Shown here: one piece after another, positions 1 through 11,160 of the stretch | How positions within the stretch are numbered: position 1 is the stretch's first letter | How the letters are laid out: every line of letters starts with the position of its first letter | Made by a program: the position numbers and the translations under genes | DNA from: Prorocentrum cordatum | Taxonomy: Eukaryota; Sar; Dinophyceae; Prorocentrales; Prorocentraceae | Reading direction: 5' to 3' | DNA: 64,000 bases | NCBI GenBank assembly: GCA_963575745.1 | Contig: CAUYUJ010014328.1 | Coordinates: 227,353-291,352, forward strand | The notes under the pieces: generated by a model | The model's database searches: none | Told to the model about the DNA's origin: nothing | Seen by the model: only the letters and a program-made list of their open reading frames with translations

Positions 1-4
1 AGGA

Positions 5-56
5 CCTCCAGGGCATCCACTGAGGAGGGCCTCTGGAGGCCTCCAGGGCATCCACT
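5..56. repeat. Short direct duplication at window edge
   Basis: The 17-base string CCTCCAGGGCATCCACT occurs at 5-21 and again at 40-56, joined by CCTCTGG-rich sequence like that of the minisatellite at 1.24-1.37 kb. It is probably the frayed edge of the same G/C-rich minisatellite family. No coding signal is seen in 57-394. Confidence 0.6.
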
Positions 57-394
57 TAGGAGGCCTCCAGGTACCTCCAGAGATCACTGGGGATACACAG
101 ACCTCCGCAGCGGCCTTCCCACAAGGCCCCCCGCTTCTCAAGAGGCCATTCAGGGAGGACGCCAGCTACGCACCGACAATGATCACAGCCACAAGTTAGA
201 GGTTCGAGGATCTGCGGCTTCCCCAACTCTCTTGTGTTAGGTTCTCGTGGCAACTATAGCACTGTGGCATCCGTACTCCTCCTCCACCTTCTCCTTCTCA
301 CCCCTCCTCCGGCATCCACATCCTCCTCCCCTCTCCTCCTGCCCCATGCCGCCCTGCCTCCTCGTAACTTTCCTACTCGGGGGCTGCGAGCTGC

Positions 395-895
395 GCAACT
401 GACGCCACTGTCGTGGGCTCCAAGGAGGTCCAGCGAAATGCAGTTGTACGCGGACCCAGCCCAGATCTCGCGGCTCCCTGAACGGCAGGCAACGCACTGC
501 GCAACTGTCGCCACCTTCGTGGGCTCCTGGGAAGTCCAGCGGAGTAGATATGTACGCGCACCGCACCCGGCCCAGATCTCGCGGCTCTCTGGGTGGCTGC
601 GCAACTGCCGCCACTGTCGTGGGCTCTTGGGATGCACGGCGGAGGCGAGGGCAGCGCAGACCATTTTGAGACCTCGCGGCTCCGTCGAGGGCTGCGCACT
701 GCGCACCTGTCGCCACCTTCGTGGGCTCCTGGGAGGCACGGCGGTTGTGGGGGCAGCGCAGACCATTTTGAGACCTCGCGGCTCCGTCGAGGGCTGCGCA
801 CTGCGCAGCTGTCGCCACCTTCGTGGGCTCCTGGGAGGCATGGCGGGGTGCAGGGCGGCACAGTTCGTGCCCATCTCGCGATGTGCTCTTGTGTA
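395..895. repeat. Tandem repeat, about 102 bp, five copies
   Basis: The marker CGTGGGCTC recurs at 412, 518, 618, 720 and 822, spacings of 106, 100, 102 and 102 bases. The last two full units are nearly identical from CCATTTTGAGACCTCGCGG through CTGCGCACTGCGCA, and the earlier ones are diverged. The period is a multiple of three, so several frames on both strands stay open over about 230 codons. I read these as by-products of the repeat, not genes. Confidence 0.85.
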
Positions 896-1239
896 CGGAG
901 CGCTCATACAAATAGTCGCTTCGCATGGAGGATCGGGGGCGGCCAAGAGGGGGCCGTCCAAGAGTGGGGGCTCAGATCATGGCCGGCGGCATGTGCGCGG
1001 CCCAGGGGGGGGGCCAGAGACGTAATGAAATCAGAAGAGGCGCCATGAAATCTGAGGAAATATCATGGCCCACGCCATCATATCCCCCCCCCTAGCCATC
1101 ACCCCCCTCTTGGCCGCCCCCGAGAGGAGGGGTTGGGCACGTCTAGTGGACGTTTCTGGCCCTGTTTGGGCCTCCACGGAGGCGTCCAACCGGTATCCGC
1201 GAGGCCTCTGGGGGCCTCTGGAGACCTCTTGCAACTCCA

Positions 1240-1372
1240 AGAGACGCACATCCTGGAGGCCTCTGGGGGCCTCTGGAGGCCTCTGGGGGCCTCTGGGGGC
1301 CTCTGGAGGCCTCTGGAGGCCTCTGGAGGCCTCTGGAGGCCTCTGGGCCCCCTCCAGGAGACGCACATCCTG
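1240..1372. repeat. 10-bp CCTCTGGRGG minisatellite between direct repeats
   Basis: About nine head-to-tail copies of the decamer CCTCTGGAGG or CCTCTGGGGG fill 1,254-1,348. The array is bracketed by GAGACGCACATCCTG at 1,241-1,255 and again at 1,358-1,372. The flanking direct repeat suggests expansion from a duplicated segment. Confidence 0.9.
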
Positions 1373-2795
1373 CGCCCAGGAAAGCTTGAAACTAGAAAAT
1401 GCGAAAGTTGACGACATCGTGTGAAGATCTATTGTTTTTTGTTTTGTTTTTAAGATTTGGCTCCAGTACGATCCCCTGAGACCACCTTACGGCATGTTGG
1501 AGGTGAGGATTCCGATCAGGCTACATGTGAACTCGACGGGCACGACAGAAATCTAGGGGGAGAAAGCTCCTACCGACGGGGGGTCCTCCCCCCGGGGACT
1601 ACCCCATCCCACGGTAATTACCCTTTCCGGCCCCCCTCCATACCCTCCCCAGGAGCCCCCCACTGGCGGGAAAGGGATCAACAGGAAGGAGTTTCCCCTC
1701 GACTCGATAACGGCATTGATGCGGCACTGATCTCGACTTCCCTTGGGCTGCCATGCCTGAGAAAGAGGCCCCAAAGAGGTGACAACATGGAAAGGGGGCA
1801 AGAGCTCGAAAATGCCAGAGATGGGAGGCCGCCGTCCCTTCGCACCTCCTGGCCTGGCCAGGAAGCCGCACAGATCTCAGGCTCAGGATTGGCGTGGCTG
1901 GCCCCGGCGTCGGCGTGCAGATGGCGTCGCCCAAATCACCGACTCCTTCTGCACATTCGCCGTGCTCGTTAGCGGTCGGCCGTCTGGTCCGGCCCGAGAT
2001 GAGCACGAGCTTCAGAATCGGGACCACCATCGCGTACAGGACCACCAGCGTGGCCCCGCTGCCGGACCCTGCCAACAGGGGGGGGAGGAGGCGGGAGGAG
2101 GAGGAGGAGGAGGAGGAGGAGGAGGAGGAGGAGGCTGGCCAGCAACTCCGCCAGGGGCCGGGGAAATCTGGCCCGCGAGTGAACGCGGACGGGGAGTGGG
2201 AGTGCCAGGGGAGAGACGGGGCCGAGCGCTGGCACCGCTGGTGGTCGTGCTGCTGCTGCCGCTGCTGATGATGATCGGGAGCCTTTGACACCTCAACAAC
2301 TCAACGCCACGGCTGCCATCGTCGGCCATTGCCGTCGCTGCTGCTGTCGCTCGAGTGGCTACGACTTCTGCGGTCGCTATACGGCTCGTCGCTCGTACAG
2401 ACGCTGGGCACAGGGTCGCTGCTGTGGTCCCCAGTGATGCGTTACACCCGACGCTTCACACCCTCTGCTGGCCCAGCCGCTTCTGTCAAGCCAAGACTTC
2501 CGAGATCGTGGCTTTTCAGCCCGTGGGCCGCTGGAGCTCTCGACCCCATCCCTGGGATCGGCTCCTCGCTGCAGATCGCTCCCTGGTGGCCCGAGAGACG
2601 AGGCCAGGACCCGGACAAGATCGGACCAGGACGAATCGAGGACCTCTGAGACCCAGCGGCTCCGGAGGACCTGTCGGGCGCCGCGGCTTTTCCAGAGCGC
2701 TCCGGAGCGCTGTGAGAGTTGCAGCCCCGCCCGACCCTGGGTGCAGAAACGGGCTGCCAAAGGCCCAGGGCGCAAGAACACCGGCCGCCGAAGTG
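1373..2795. other. No gene recognised; contains (GAG)n
   Basis: This stretch holds no recognisable protein motif on either strand. The only clear structure is a perfect GAG triplet run at 2,093-2,134, which creates poly-Glu, poly-Gly and poly-Pro frames that I do not regard as coding. Confidence 0.6.
2093..2134. repeat. (GAG)n microsatellite
   Basis: An uninterrupted GAG/GGA triplet run preceded by a G-rich stretch. Confidence 0.95.
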
Positions 2796-2953
2796 AAGGG
2801 GCCCTGGGACACACAAATAAATACACACCAATAAAAAGATTCCCCATATTCTCTCATATTTCCTGGGTTTTTGTCTTCCCCCCCACTTCCCATATTTTCC
2901 CATATTTTCTGGGGAATCGCCGATTAATTGTGTCTGTGTGTTTCTTTCCCTCC
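2796..2953 (+). repeat. Dispersed 160-bp repeat, copy 1
   Basis: It starts AAGGGGCCCTGGGACACACA and ends in TGTGTCTGTGTGTTT. It matches 14,718-14,877 in the same orientation over its whole length with scattered substitutions. It contains repeated CATATTTTCCCATATTTTC blocks and a C-run. Both copies sit in non-coding sequence. It could be a SINE-like unit or a shared 3' tail, and I cannot tell which. Confidence 0.85.
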
Positions 2954-3326
2954 TGACGAAGGTCTGTCGCGAGGCGCGGAGACTTGGACTTGCTGGCCCG
3001 GCCGCTGCTGTCGGTGGCCAGCGGCGGGCTCGCGGGGAGGGGGGGGGGGGGGGAAATCGACCTGGAATCAGAGATACATCCCCGATAGACCGGCGATAGG
3101 CCCCCGGACAGCGCACCCGCATGTTCCCGGGCGGTGTGGGCTATCGGGCCCCTGTCGGCGATCCATTGGCGATTGGGGTCGACGCATCCGCCCCCTGAGC
3201 CTATCCCACTCCCCCCTACGGCGGGCTCGTGTCGTGCCGACTCTGGCGCTGGCTCCTGACACCGCGGGCACCCTTCGACCTGGAACGATCGGCCGCTTCC
3301 GAAACGTCAGATCGTTCAACATCGAA

Positions 3327-3418
3327 TCCTCCTCTTCCTCCTCCTCTTCCTCCTCCTCCTCCTACTCCTCCTCCTCCTCCGTTTCCTCCTCCGTTTCCTC
3401 CTCCTCCTCCTCCTCCTC
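3327..3418. repeat. (TCC)n microsatellite
   Basis: An imperfect TCC array of about 90 bases with two GTTTCC interruptions. The flanks have no recognisable gene. Confidence 0.95.
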
Positions 3419-3641
3419 GCCGGCGACTTTCGATGCCGAACGCCGGCGGCGGGGTCGCCGCCGGCCGGCACGACGCGGACCTACAGCCACGTTGCCCCCG
3501 ATCGGCCGGCCCCGCGGCCGCCGCGGGCCCGCGGCCGTCGGCGTGCGCCCGGCCGTCCTGTGGTGCTCAGCAGGTGGACGAGGCCCGCGGTGGACTCGGT
3601 GCAGGACTGGTGGTCCTCGCGGGCGTTTGACTACCTGCCAG

Positions 3642-3797
3642 ACCACCCCAACCCAACCCAACCCGAAGGCACGAATTTGACCCGAATTTCGGGTTGGGGG
3701 GGGGGTACGGGGACCATGTGCTCTTTCGACGTTCCCCGATCCCCCCCCCACTGGAAATGGAGGGCAAATTGAGGCCTTCGGGTTGGGTTGGGGTGGT
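3642..3797. repeat. Fold-back inverted repeat
   Basis: The left arm (3,642-3,670) reads ACCACCCCAACCCAACCC, continues with AACCCGAAGGC, and is mirrored by the right arm GCCTTCGGGTTGGGTT then GGGGTGGT at 3,774-3,797. About 100 bases separate the arms, including an internal CCCGAATTTCGGG palindrome. It looks like a short fold-back element or MITE-like hairpin. I saw no target-site duplication. Confidence 0.7.
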
Positions 3798-4387
3798 TTG
3801 GTGGGTGGTGAGCGTTGGGGGGCGAAGGGCAGGGAGCAGCGGCAGCAGCAGCAGCAGCAGGGATCAAGATCGACGGTCCTGGGAGCGCGCGTTAGCGCCG
3901 ACGCGCGCTCGTCAACAGCAGCCCTTCAGAAGGGCGAAGGCGGCGTGGTAAGGGCCGACATGGGCTGCACGTTATGGGTGGAGCTCAGGGAGATAGACAC
4001 GCATGGATTGGACTTGCACACGTCCCAAGGATCGCCGACAGGAGGATGAGGAGGAGGAGGACGAGGAGGAGGAGGAGGGCAGCAACCAGACACCCGAACA
4101 AGCAGGCAGACAGACAGGAAGGCAGGGCAGGCAGGCCCACAAGCAAGGCAGGCAGGCAGAGCGGCACCCGTATGCGGTCGGAGCCCCGCCCTGCGCTGGG
4201 CGTGGTTGGTTGGCCCCGCGGTGCCTCGGGTGTCCAACCGTTCAGCTGGGCAGGCCGCCCTCCTGGGCCTGGGCTGTGCCCTCCAGTATTGGCCCAGATG
4301 GCGCATGCACTGATCACATGTCCAGGAGTGGCCTGACCATGACTCGCGTGAGTGTCTGGCGCTCTCGGCAGGCGAGGGGTGGTGATC

Positions 4388-5045
4388 ATGAGATGGTAAT
4401 GGTGGTGGTGGTGATGGGGATGGTCATGGTGATGGTGAGGATGATGATGATGACGATTATGATGATTATGATGATGATTAGTGTGATGATGCCGATTATG
4501 ATGACGACGATGATGATGACGATGATGATGATGACGATGATGGTGATATGTTTGATGATGATGCTGATGGTGATGATGCTGATGGTGATGATGATGATGA
4601 CGATGATGATGATTATGATGACGAGGATGATGGCGACGGTGGCGGTGATCATGGCGATGGTGATGGTGGTCATGGTGATGGTGATGATGGTGATGATGGT
4701 GATGATGGTGATGATGATGATGGTGATGGAGATGGGCATGCATATTGATATGGATATGGATATGGATATAAAGATGGAGATGGAGATGGAGGTGGATATG
4801 GATATGGAGATGCAGATGAAGATGAAGATGACGATGAAGATAAGGATGAAGATGAATATGAAGATGATGATGATGATGATCAGGACGATTATAATGATGC
4901 TGATGATAAAGGTGACACGCAGAACGTGATGGTAATGGTTATGGTGATGGAGATGGAGATGAAGATGAAGATTACGATGAAGATGGTGATGCTGATGAGC
5001 ATGAGGATGAGGATGATGATGATGATGATAATTCTGATGATGAAA
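4388..5045. repeat. Long (GAT)n-type array
   Basis: About 650 bases of GATGAT/GATGGT triplets with GAC and GGT interruptions. A hexameric GATATG/GAGATG portion lies at about 4,743-4,860 before the GAT pattern returns. The His-, Met- or Asp-rich frames running through it are repeat translations. Confidence 0.95.
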
Positions 5046-6462
5046 AAGGTGGCACGCAGAAGGGGGCATGTTTTCGAATTCGACTTACAAGGTCACGGCA
5101 ATTTTCAGGCAGCCACCCCACACAGCAGCCGTCACAGCAGAATAAACGCTGGAACTCGTTGGATAAAGTGCAGCGGCTGCCAGCAGCCGCCTCTGCCACT
5201 GCCACAGAAGTGGCGCCAGAAATCGTGCCCCCCCGTCAGTGGCCATGGAAGACGAGGAGGAAGCTCACAGCAAGTTTATCAAGCAATTGACGAGCTACGT
5301 TCGAGGCCCAATTCAGAGGAAGGGGTAGGAGGCGGAGGAGGAGGAGGACGACGACGACGACGAAGGGAAAGGAGCGCTGAGTGGTGCAGTCGGCAGAAGA
5401 AATACAAGGGTAAGGAGGAGGACCAGGCAAGATCTCATGCGGCGACTCTTTCGGATCAGCTATTGCGGCTACAAGCAGGAAGGCTGGGGTTTGTCAGGGT
5501 TCCCTGCTGAAAGTGCAACACGCTTGTGGCTTCACTGGACGGCGGGAACCCTTGAAGCTAGACGAGTGGACGTCAGAGAATCCACGCTCCAGAAAACAAT
5601 GACAATGTGAGACGATGTGTGCCAGAGTGGACCCGTAGGTGCTGCAATCCATTAAGTGTTGCCTACGCGACGCAAGCTGTGTTGGAAGATATTGTGTATG
5701 GGGGTGAAGATAAAAAGGTACAGAACCCCTGATCCGTTGGTAGAGGTAAGGAGGGAAAGATGGATATCTTTTCCTCCTGCACGATCAAAGGCCTGATCGA
5801 TCTAACCCAATACCTGAGCCCAAACGGCCAGGCGCAGGAGAGCGAGGATAAGGAGTATATATGAGGGTAGTATACGGGTTCTATTCACACACACCGTCCC
5901 GAATCCCGCCCGCAAGGGCAGGACTCGGGAAAAGGAGAAAAGAACCTGTCACCCATGTACTCCTCAAATCCTCAGCACTGAAAGGCAGCTGAGCGTAAAA
6001 GCTGCATCGCTTCAGCTGCGTCCCGATCACGACAGCACTGTGCACAAGGGGAGCGTAGCACAGCAGCTGGCGTGATCAGGCAAGTAAGGTAAAGAAGGAA
6101 CACCCAGGGCCCCTGTTTCTTCGCCAAGCACACATTGGTGCCCCCCTCGGTGCGCCCCCAAAAAAAACGCTTCGGCACTCGAGGGCGGAGAAGAATGAGG
6201 CACGGGTGGGCGGAGCAAGATGATCTGAATACATTACAGCAACATCAGAAGATGCCGCGTCTATACGCGCCAGGAGTTGCCACCAGCTTTCCAACTAAAG
6301 CTGGACATCATACCAATCTCAACGCAAAACTATATCAAAGTCGCGTCAATAAACACGTCTAATCATCAAAGCAAACGCTGGGCCCAGCGCAAAGTCGTGT
6401 TGATGAACACGAAGATGTATGAATAAATTCTGCAATTGATTACTCCCCATCGGCGATGCTCC
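5046..6462. other. Unresolved; weak LTR-like features only
   Basis: No protein family recognised. A TATA-like AGTATATATGAG lies near 5,853, and TGTTGGAAGATATTGTG near 5,680 could begin an LTR. I found no matching second copy, so an LTR call is not supported. The stretch lies downstream (minus strand) of the Gag-like remnant at 6.5-9.3 kb, where a 3' LTR would be expected. Confidence 0.3.
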
Positions 6463-9290
6463 TCAGGAGTCTGCCTTGGGTTTCACAAGGTATGTATGAG
6501 TGGCCACTTTTCTTGTATAGTGAGGTGGCCGAGTATTATATAAGTGTTCAATGCTCGAGGCGAACTTTTGCAAATATGAAGTTCGAGCCAATCGAGCGGT
6601 AGGCCTTGCGGCCAACAAAACTACGAAGTGCCTCTCATGTAGAACCTGTGGCCCCACACCCTGCGGCCATCGATCCCGACGAAGCTCGTCGCATATGTCG
6701 CCCAAGCTGTACTTGGGGTCCAGTTGCGGAATCGACCGCTGCACTGCAAGTCGCGGATGTATACGAACTCGTCATTGTTCTCCGCGGTGTAAATCCAGCA
6801 CTTGATGTAGTAGCTCCAGCACCTTGAGCCCCATAGGCTGTCCTCAAGGTTGTGGCGCCACCACGTTGCGTAGTCCTCTGTCGTACGCGCCCGCTTCGCA
6901 CGCGGGGGCGTCGTCGGCCTGCGGCTGCTCTCGCTGCTCTGCCGTGGCGCAGCGGCAGCGCCGCTCGGCCCAGCGGGCATCCCTGCCTGCGTGCCAGAGG
7001 CGCGGCTGCCAGCGGCGTCGCCATGGGCAGCGCGAGGCGGCGGCGGACGCCGCGGCTGCTGCGGCGCCATGGCGCCATGTGTGTGAGAGGAGTGTGTTGG
7101 GGGGTATTAGGATCGGTTCTACCGCCGCGGCGTCGGGCGCGGTGGCGCTGCTGAAGCTGCTCGAGCTGCCGTTGCTGACGGCGCGGCCGGCGCCGCCTTC
7201 CCCGCCGCCGCCGCGCGGGCCAGCGGCGCAGTCGCTAGGCCCGCTTGTCGCGCAGAGTCTTGCACGCGACCCATGAATTCTGCCATCTCCCGTCGCAATC
7301 GTCGTATTTCGGCGTCTCGAAGGTTGGGCGACGGCGAAGACGAGGGCGATGAGACTACCCCGCGTGACCGGTGGCCGTTGCCAACTTGTTGCAAAGAGCC
7401 GCCTGGTGACACACTCGGAGCGGCCGCCGGCGCCGATGGCCGCGGCGCCGCTGCTGCGCGGCCGGCGCTCTGCGAGGGATCGCCTGCCCCAGTGCTCGGA
7501 GCCAGAGGCGGCGGAGTCTCGGAAGTGCCCCTCGTCATTCACAACGCGCACGCTCCCGAAATGGGCCGCTGCTCGGATGGCCCCGGCGGCCCCCGCTGCC
7601 CCAGGGGCGCTAGCGGCGGGGGTGTTGGCGGCGATGATGGCGCCGGGAATAGGCATCGATCGTCGAGGAAGAGAGCGCGCCCGCGGCTGCGGCGCCAGGC
7701 GCAGCCGCGCACGAAGTGCCCCTCAGAGTCGCACTCGCGGCATTCGAGACGCAGCCGGTCAGGGCCCGCGAAATTGCCTGCCCTGGGCCCCTTCGCCCCC
7801 GCCCTTGCCCTTCCCGAAGCCCGGGAAAGCTCCCCGGATGTCGTCCTCGGACACGTCGGCCAGGATGGCGCGGCGGCACTTGCCTCGGCCCTCGCCCTAT
7901 CGTTCGATGGCACCCCTGACGCGGAGCGCGGGCTCGCGGATGCAGAAGCTGCGCACGCGCGCCTCGCCTCGGCTCGCAGGCCCAAGAGAGGCGCGCGCCG
8001 CGTTGTTCCACGGGGGCGTCGCGCAGTTCAGGATCGGCTGCAGCGTTGTCGTCGAAGGAGCCGACGGCGTCAGCGTCGGCGCTGCCGCTGCCGGGAATGC
8101 CCCCTGCGCTGACGACGCCGCGCTGGCGTCGACGGCGGCTGCAAGTGCCGGCGGGCTCCGTGCCAATCCCAGCGCAGCTGGGCCCTTGCCGCCTCAGCTC
8201 GATCTGGCCACGGCGCGGCAGGCACCCTGAGGCATATCTCGCGTGGGCTCACCCGAGAGGAAGGCTCGCCGATGGGCAGAGTGGACCGCCGCGGCGAAAT
8301 CGCCGGGCGATCTTTCGACCACGCGCCCACAGCGCCGCAACCGGCCGGCCGCGCGCGCGAGCTGCCGGGCGGTTGCGGGGCAGGCCATGTCGCAGCGCAG
8401 CAGAGTCATGGCCAGTTGGACGTTCGACGCGCCGACGGCGCGCAGCAAGAGGAAGCTCAAGCGCTCGTAGCCGATCACATGAGTCGATCAGCTTGCTGCA
8501 CCCAGTCGCCAAGGACGTCGAATCGCGCGAGGATGTTGCCGACGCGCTCCTGCGGCAGTCTGCGACAGTTCATAAGTGCTGACGCAGCCGAAATGCGCCC
8601 CCCCCCCCCCCGCCACATTGGTCCCGCATCTCGGCCAAACTGTGGTCCGGGAACGTCATCAGCGGCACTGGGTCGTCGTTGAGACCTCCCTGGGCCAGGG
8701 CAGCCGGGGGCCATTCGCGCGCGCGCGATCGAGCGCCCTGCTGGCGCGGCGCGGCAGCCCCGCGGAACCCGTGGAGGCCTGCGTTCGCCACTGACCAGAT
8801 CATCGCCTCCCGCGCCAATTTCTGGAAGGGCGCGCGAGCTTGCCATTCGGGCCCCCAAGTGCGGAGGTCTCGCGCGTTGCCGCTGCCTCCGCCTGCGCGC
8901 GCGCAGGAAGTGCAGCTGGCGACGTCGATCATGCCCAGTCCGACGGCCTCCCACGCAGAGCGCAGCTCCCCCCGCACGTCGCAGGGGGGCGGTGGGCCGG
9001 GGATCCGCTGGCGGCGTTGCTCGGGAGGCGCGCCTCCGAGACGCCATGGAAGCTTGCCCGGGATGTGTTCCTCCTCGTTTGCATACTGGGCGCATGCTTC
9101 CGTCGCGCAGCTGCGGTGCTCTCGGTGCCCGGAGCACCCCGCGACGCGGTCGCGCGAATGCGCCTCGCACGTCGCGTTGCGACTGTGCCGAGCACCGCCA
9201 ACTGCACGATCGTCGAGAGGAGTGCGCATCGGGACCCAGTCCTGCCTGGCTGCAGGGGATGCGTGGGCAAATGAAAAATCATACGCCAAG
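6463..9290 (-). pseudogene. Gag-like retrotransposon gene remnant with CCHC knuckle
   Basis: Coding-looking pieces follow each other on the minus strand in changing frames: 9,289-8,570; 8,590-8,475 (ILARFDVLGDWVQQADRL); 8,478-8,194 (RLSFLLLRAVGASNVQLA, then a Cys/Ala/Arg-rich helical stretch); 7,985-7,539; then 7,070-6,463. A clean zinc knuckle, C-x2-C-x4-H-x4-C (CRECDSEGHFVRGC), lies at 7,742-7,701. This spacing is typical of Gag nucleocapsid knuckles. A helical capsid-like part followed by the knuckle fits an LTR-retrotransposon Gag, perhaps copia-like. No protease, integrase or RT follows, and frames are broken in at least three places. It is a decayed or gag-only copy. Family assignment is tentative. 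Confidence 0.5.
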
Positions 9291-11043
9291 AAACAAAACT
9301 ATGGTTATTCCAATTCCGCTTCGCTGTCCCTCGGAGAGCTGGCGACGAAGTCGCCGGACCCTTGATTCCCACCCCGCTCTTCTCTGCTCGTTCCTCCCAT
9401 GGCTCTCGCGGCGCCATCGCCAGATGCTCGGGGCCCTTCGCCGACGCCGCAGATGTGAGCGCGGCGGCGGGCAACTGTCTAATATTTGCGGCTAGGCCCG
9501 CTGGCAGGCGCATTCATTGACAGCGCGGGGCCCGCGAGCTGCGCTGACATAGTCAACGCAAGCCTGGAAGGGGTCGCCGAGAGCTCCGACGCGCGGCCGG
9601 CGCCCTTGTAGGTCTCGCGCTGGTTGAAGTAGGCGCGCGCCTCTCCCGTCGTCTGTCTCGGCGGATGGGCGGGCGCCCCAATGGGCCCGAGAGCGACGGC
9701 GCCTCCTGCCACGGCGAACGGGCAACGTTGCGCGAGAGCGGATTTCCAGCGAGATGACCAGATGGATGTAGAGCGGCACGATGTAGAGCGGCGGGGAGTT
9801 GGGGCCCGCGCCGTCGAAGCGAGGAGGGGGCGAGAAGCCGCGGCGGCAGTGGCAATGGAGCCGAAGCTCCGCTGCCAACTAGAAAATGGAATGTAAGAGG
9901 CGAGGTGGGAAAGACATGTTTTTTATCCCCGAAGGCGGGCGCAAAGCGGCGCGAAAAGAAATATTCACAGCGAGCGCGCTAGAATGCACCCCTGGGGCCC
10001 AGACGGCGGCGGACACGAAGTAGCGCGCACAGGCAAGGCAAGGGGCGAAAGAAGCAGGATGGATCACGTTCAAGTAGGAGGAGGAGGGGGGGGGAGTTGG
10101 AGTTGGAGTTGGAGCCCCTGGAGATAGTCCTACCAACCTGCACTTGCACTCCTTCTGGGCTTTACGCACTAATTCCGCCTTGCTATATGCATCGGGCCAC
10201 TGCCCCGGGCAATCAGATGGAGGTATTATCTCTGGTGGGTGCGGGGCGGTAAACGCAAGCCTTCCAGAGTCCGAGGAGCTGCTTGCCCCCGCGCATCCCG
10301 CAACTCGCACAAAACCAAATCTCAAACTCAAGATGAGACCTCGCGCAGCGGGAGGGGTCGCAAAACCCCCAACGAGATGAATGATAGCCCCCTCTGGAAG
10401 TGCACGAGGGGAGCTATTAATCACCGCGAGCCGGAAACGCCGGGACTGACGCCGCAGCTTAACGCGGGCAGCCGACGCCGACGCACACACGAAGCACTAC
10501 CAGGACAGGAAGGCACAGGCGGACCAGAAGGAGCAGCAGCACTAGCAGGCCCACCCTCATTCGCTCCATCGTGGGGCCCCTCGAGCTCCTCGTTTCGAGC
10601 CCGGGCGCGACCGCGCGACGCGCGCGCAAATGAAGTGCAGCGCGCGATCCTTGTCCAAGATGCTGGGACGGATACTCTTCAGGAGCTCTCGCGCATGCCG
10701 CACCTTCGCCTGGCAGGACAAATGCAGCTGAATTACCGAGGGTCTCTCACGACGAACCCGTTCGATGAGCGACAATATCATATGCCCCAGGTGCGAGCGC
10801 GCGAAAACGGATTGCGACGTGCTCGGGCCGACTACGGCCATCGCGGAATAGCAGACCGATCGTCGCCCACAGCTCCGCGTGCTTTCCTGCTGGGCGAAGG
10901 CGCTGCTGGGCCCACCAACCAGGCAAGCAAGCAAGCAAAGGCCATGCATCCTGAAGGGCGCGACGGCATACTCGAAGTTGCGCCATAGGCGACCGAGCGA
11001 GAGAATGAAAGCGCAAGTGCGTCGAAAACTGCAGCGATGGGAA

Positions 11044-11044
<1 letters not shown>
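9291..11044. other. No gene recognised
   Basis: GC-rich sequence without motif, conserved-looking frame or tandem repeat that I can support. It separates the Gag-like remnant from the (GA)n tract that ends LINE A. Confidence 0.5.
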
Positions 11045-11091
<47 letters not shown>

Positions 11092-11113
11092 GAGAGAGAG
11101 ACAGAGAGAGAGA
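11045..11113. repeat. (GA)n microsatellite at 3' end of LINE A
   Basis: About 70 bases of GA dinucleotides with three GACA interruptions. On the minus strand it reads (TC)n and lies just past the C-terminal frame of LINE A. Confidence 0.95.
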
Positions 11114-11160
11114 GGAGGGGATACCACAACTGGCAAAGAAAACAGGATGGCTGATCACAA

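Noticed and set aside
234-1025. 34-residue repeat proteins on both strands (34 residues recalls PPR or TPR length)
   Set aside because: The 102-bp tandem unit keeps several frames open by arithmetic. The residue pattern fits neither PPR nor TPR, and no single frame is favoured.
3985-5069. His-rich, Met/Ile-rich and Asp-rich frames
   Set aside because: Products of the GAT/ATC triplet array, not genes.
5850-5866. TATA box promoter
   Set aside because: An AT-rich AGTATATATGAG alone is weak evidence, dinoflagellate promoters are not typically TATA-based, and no gene follows.
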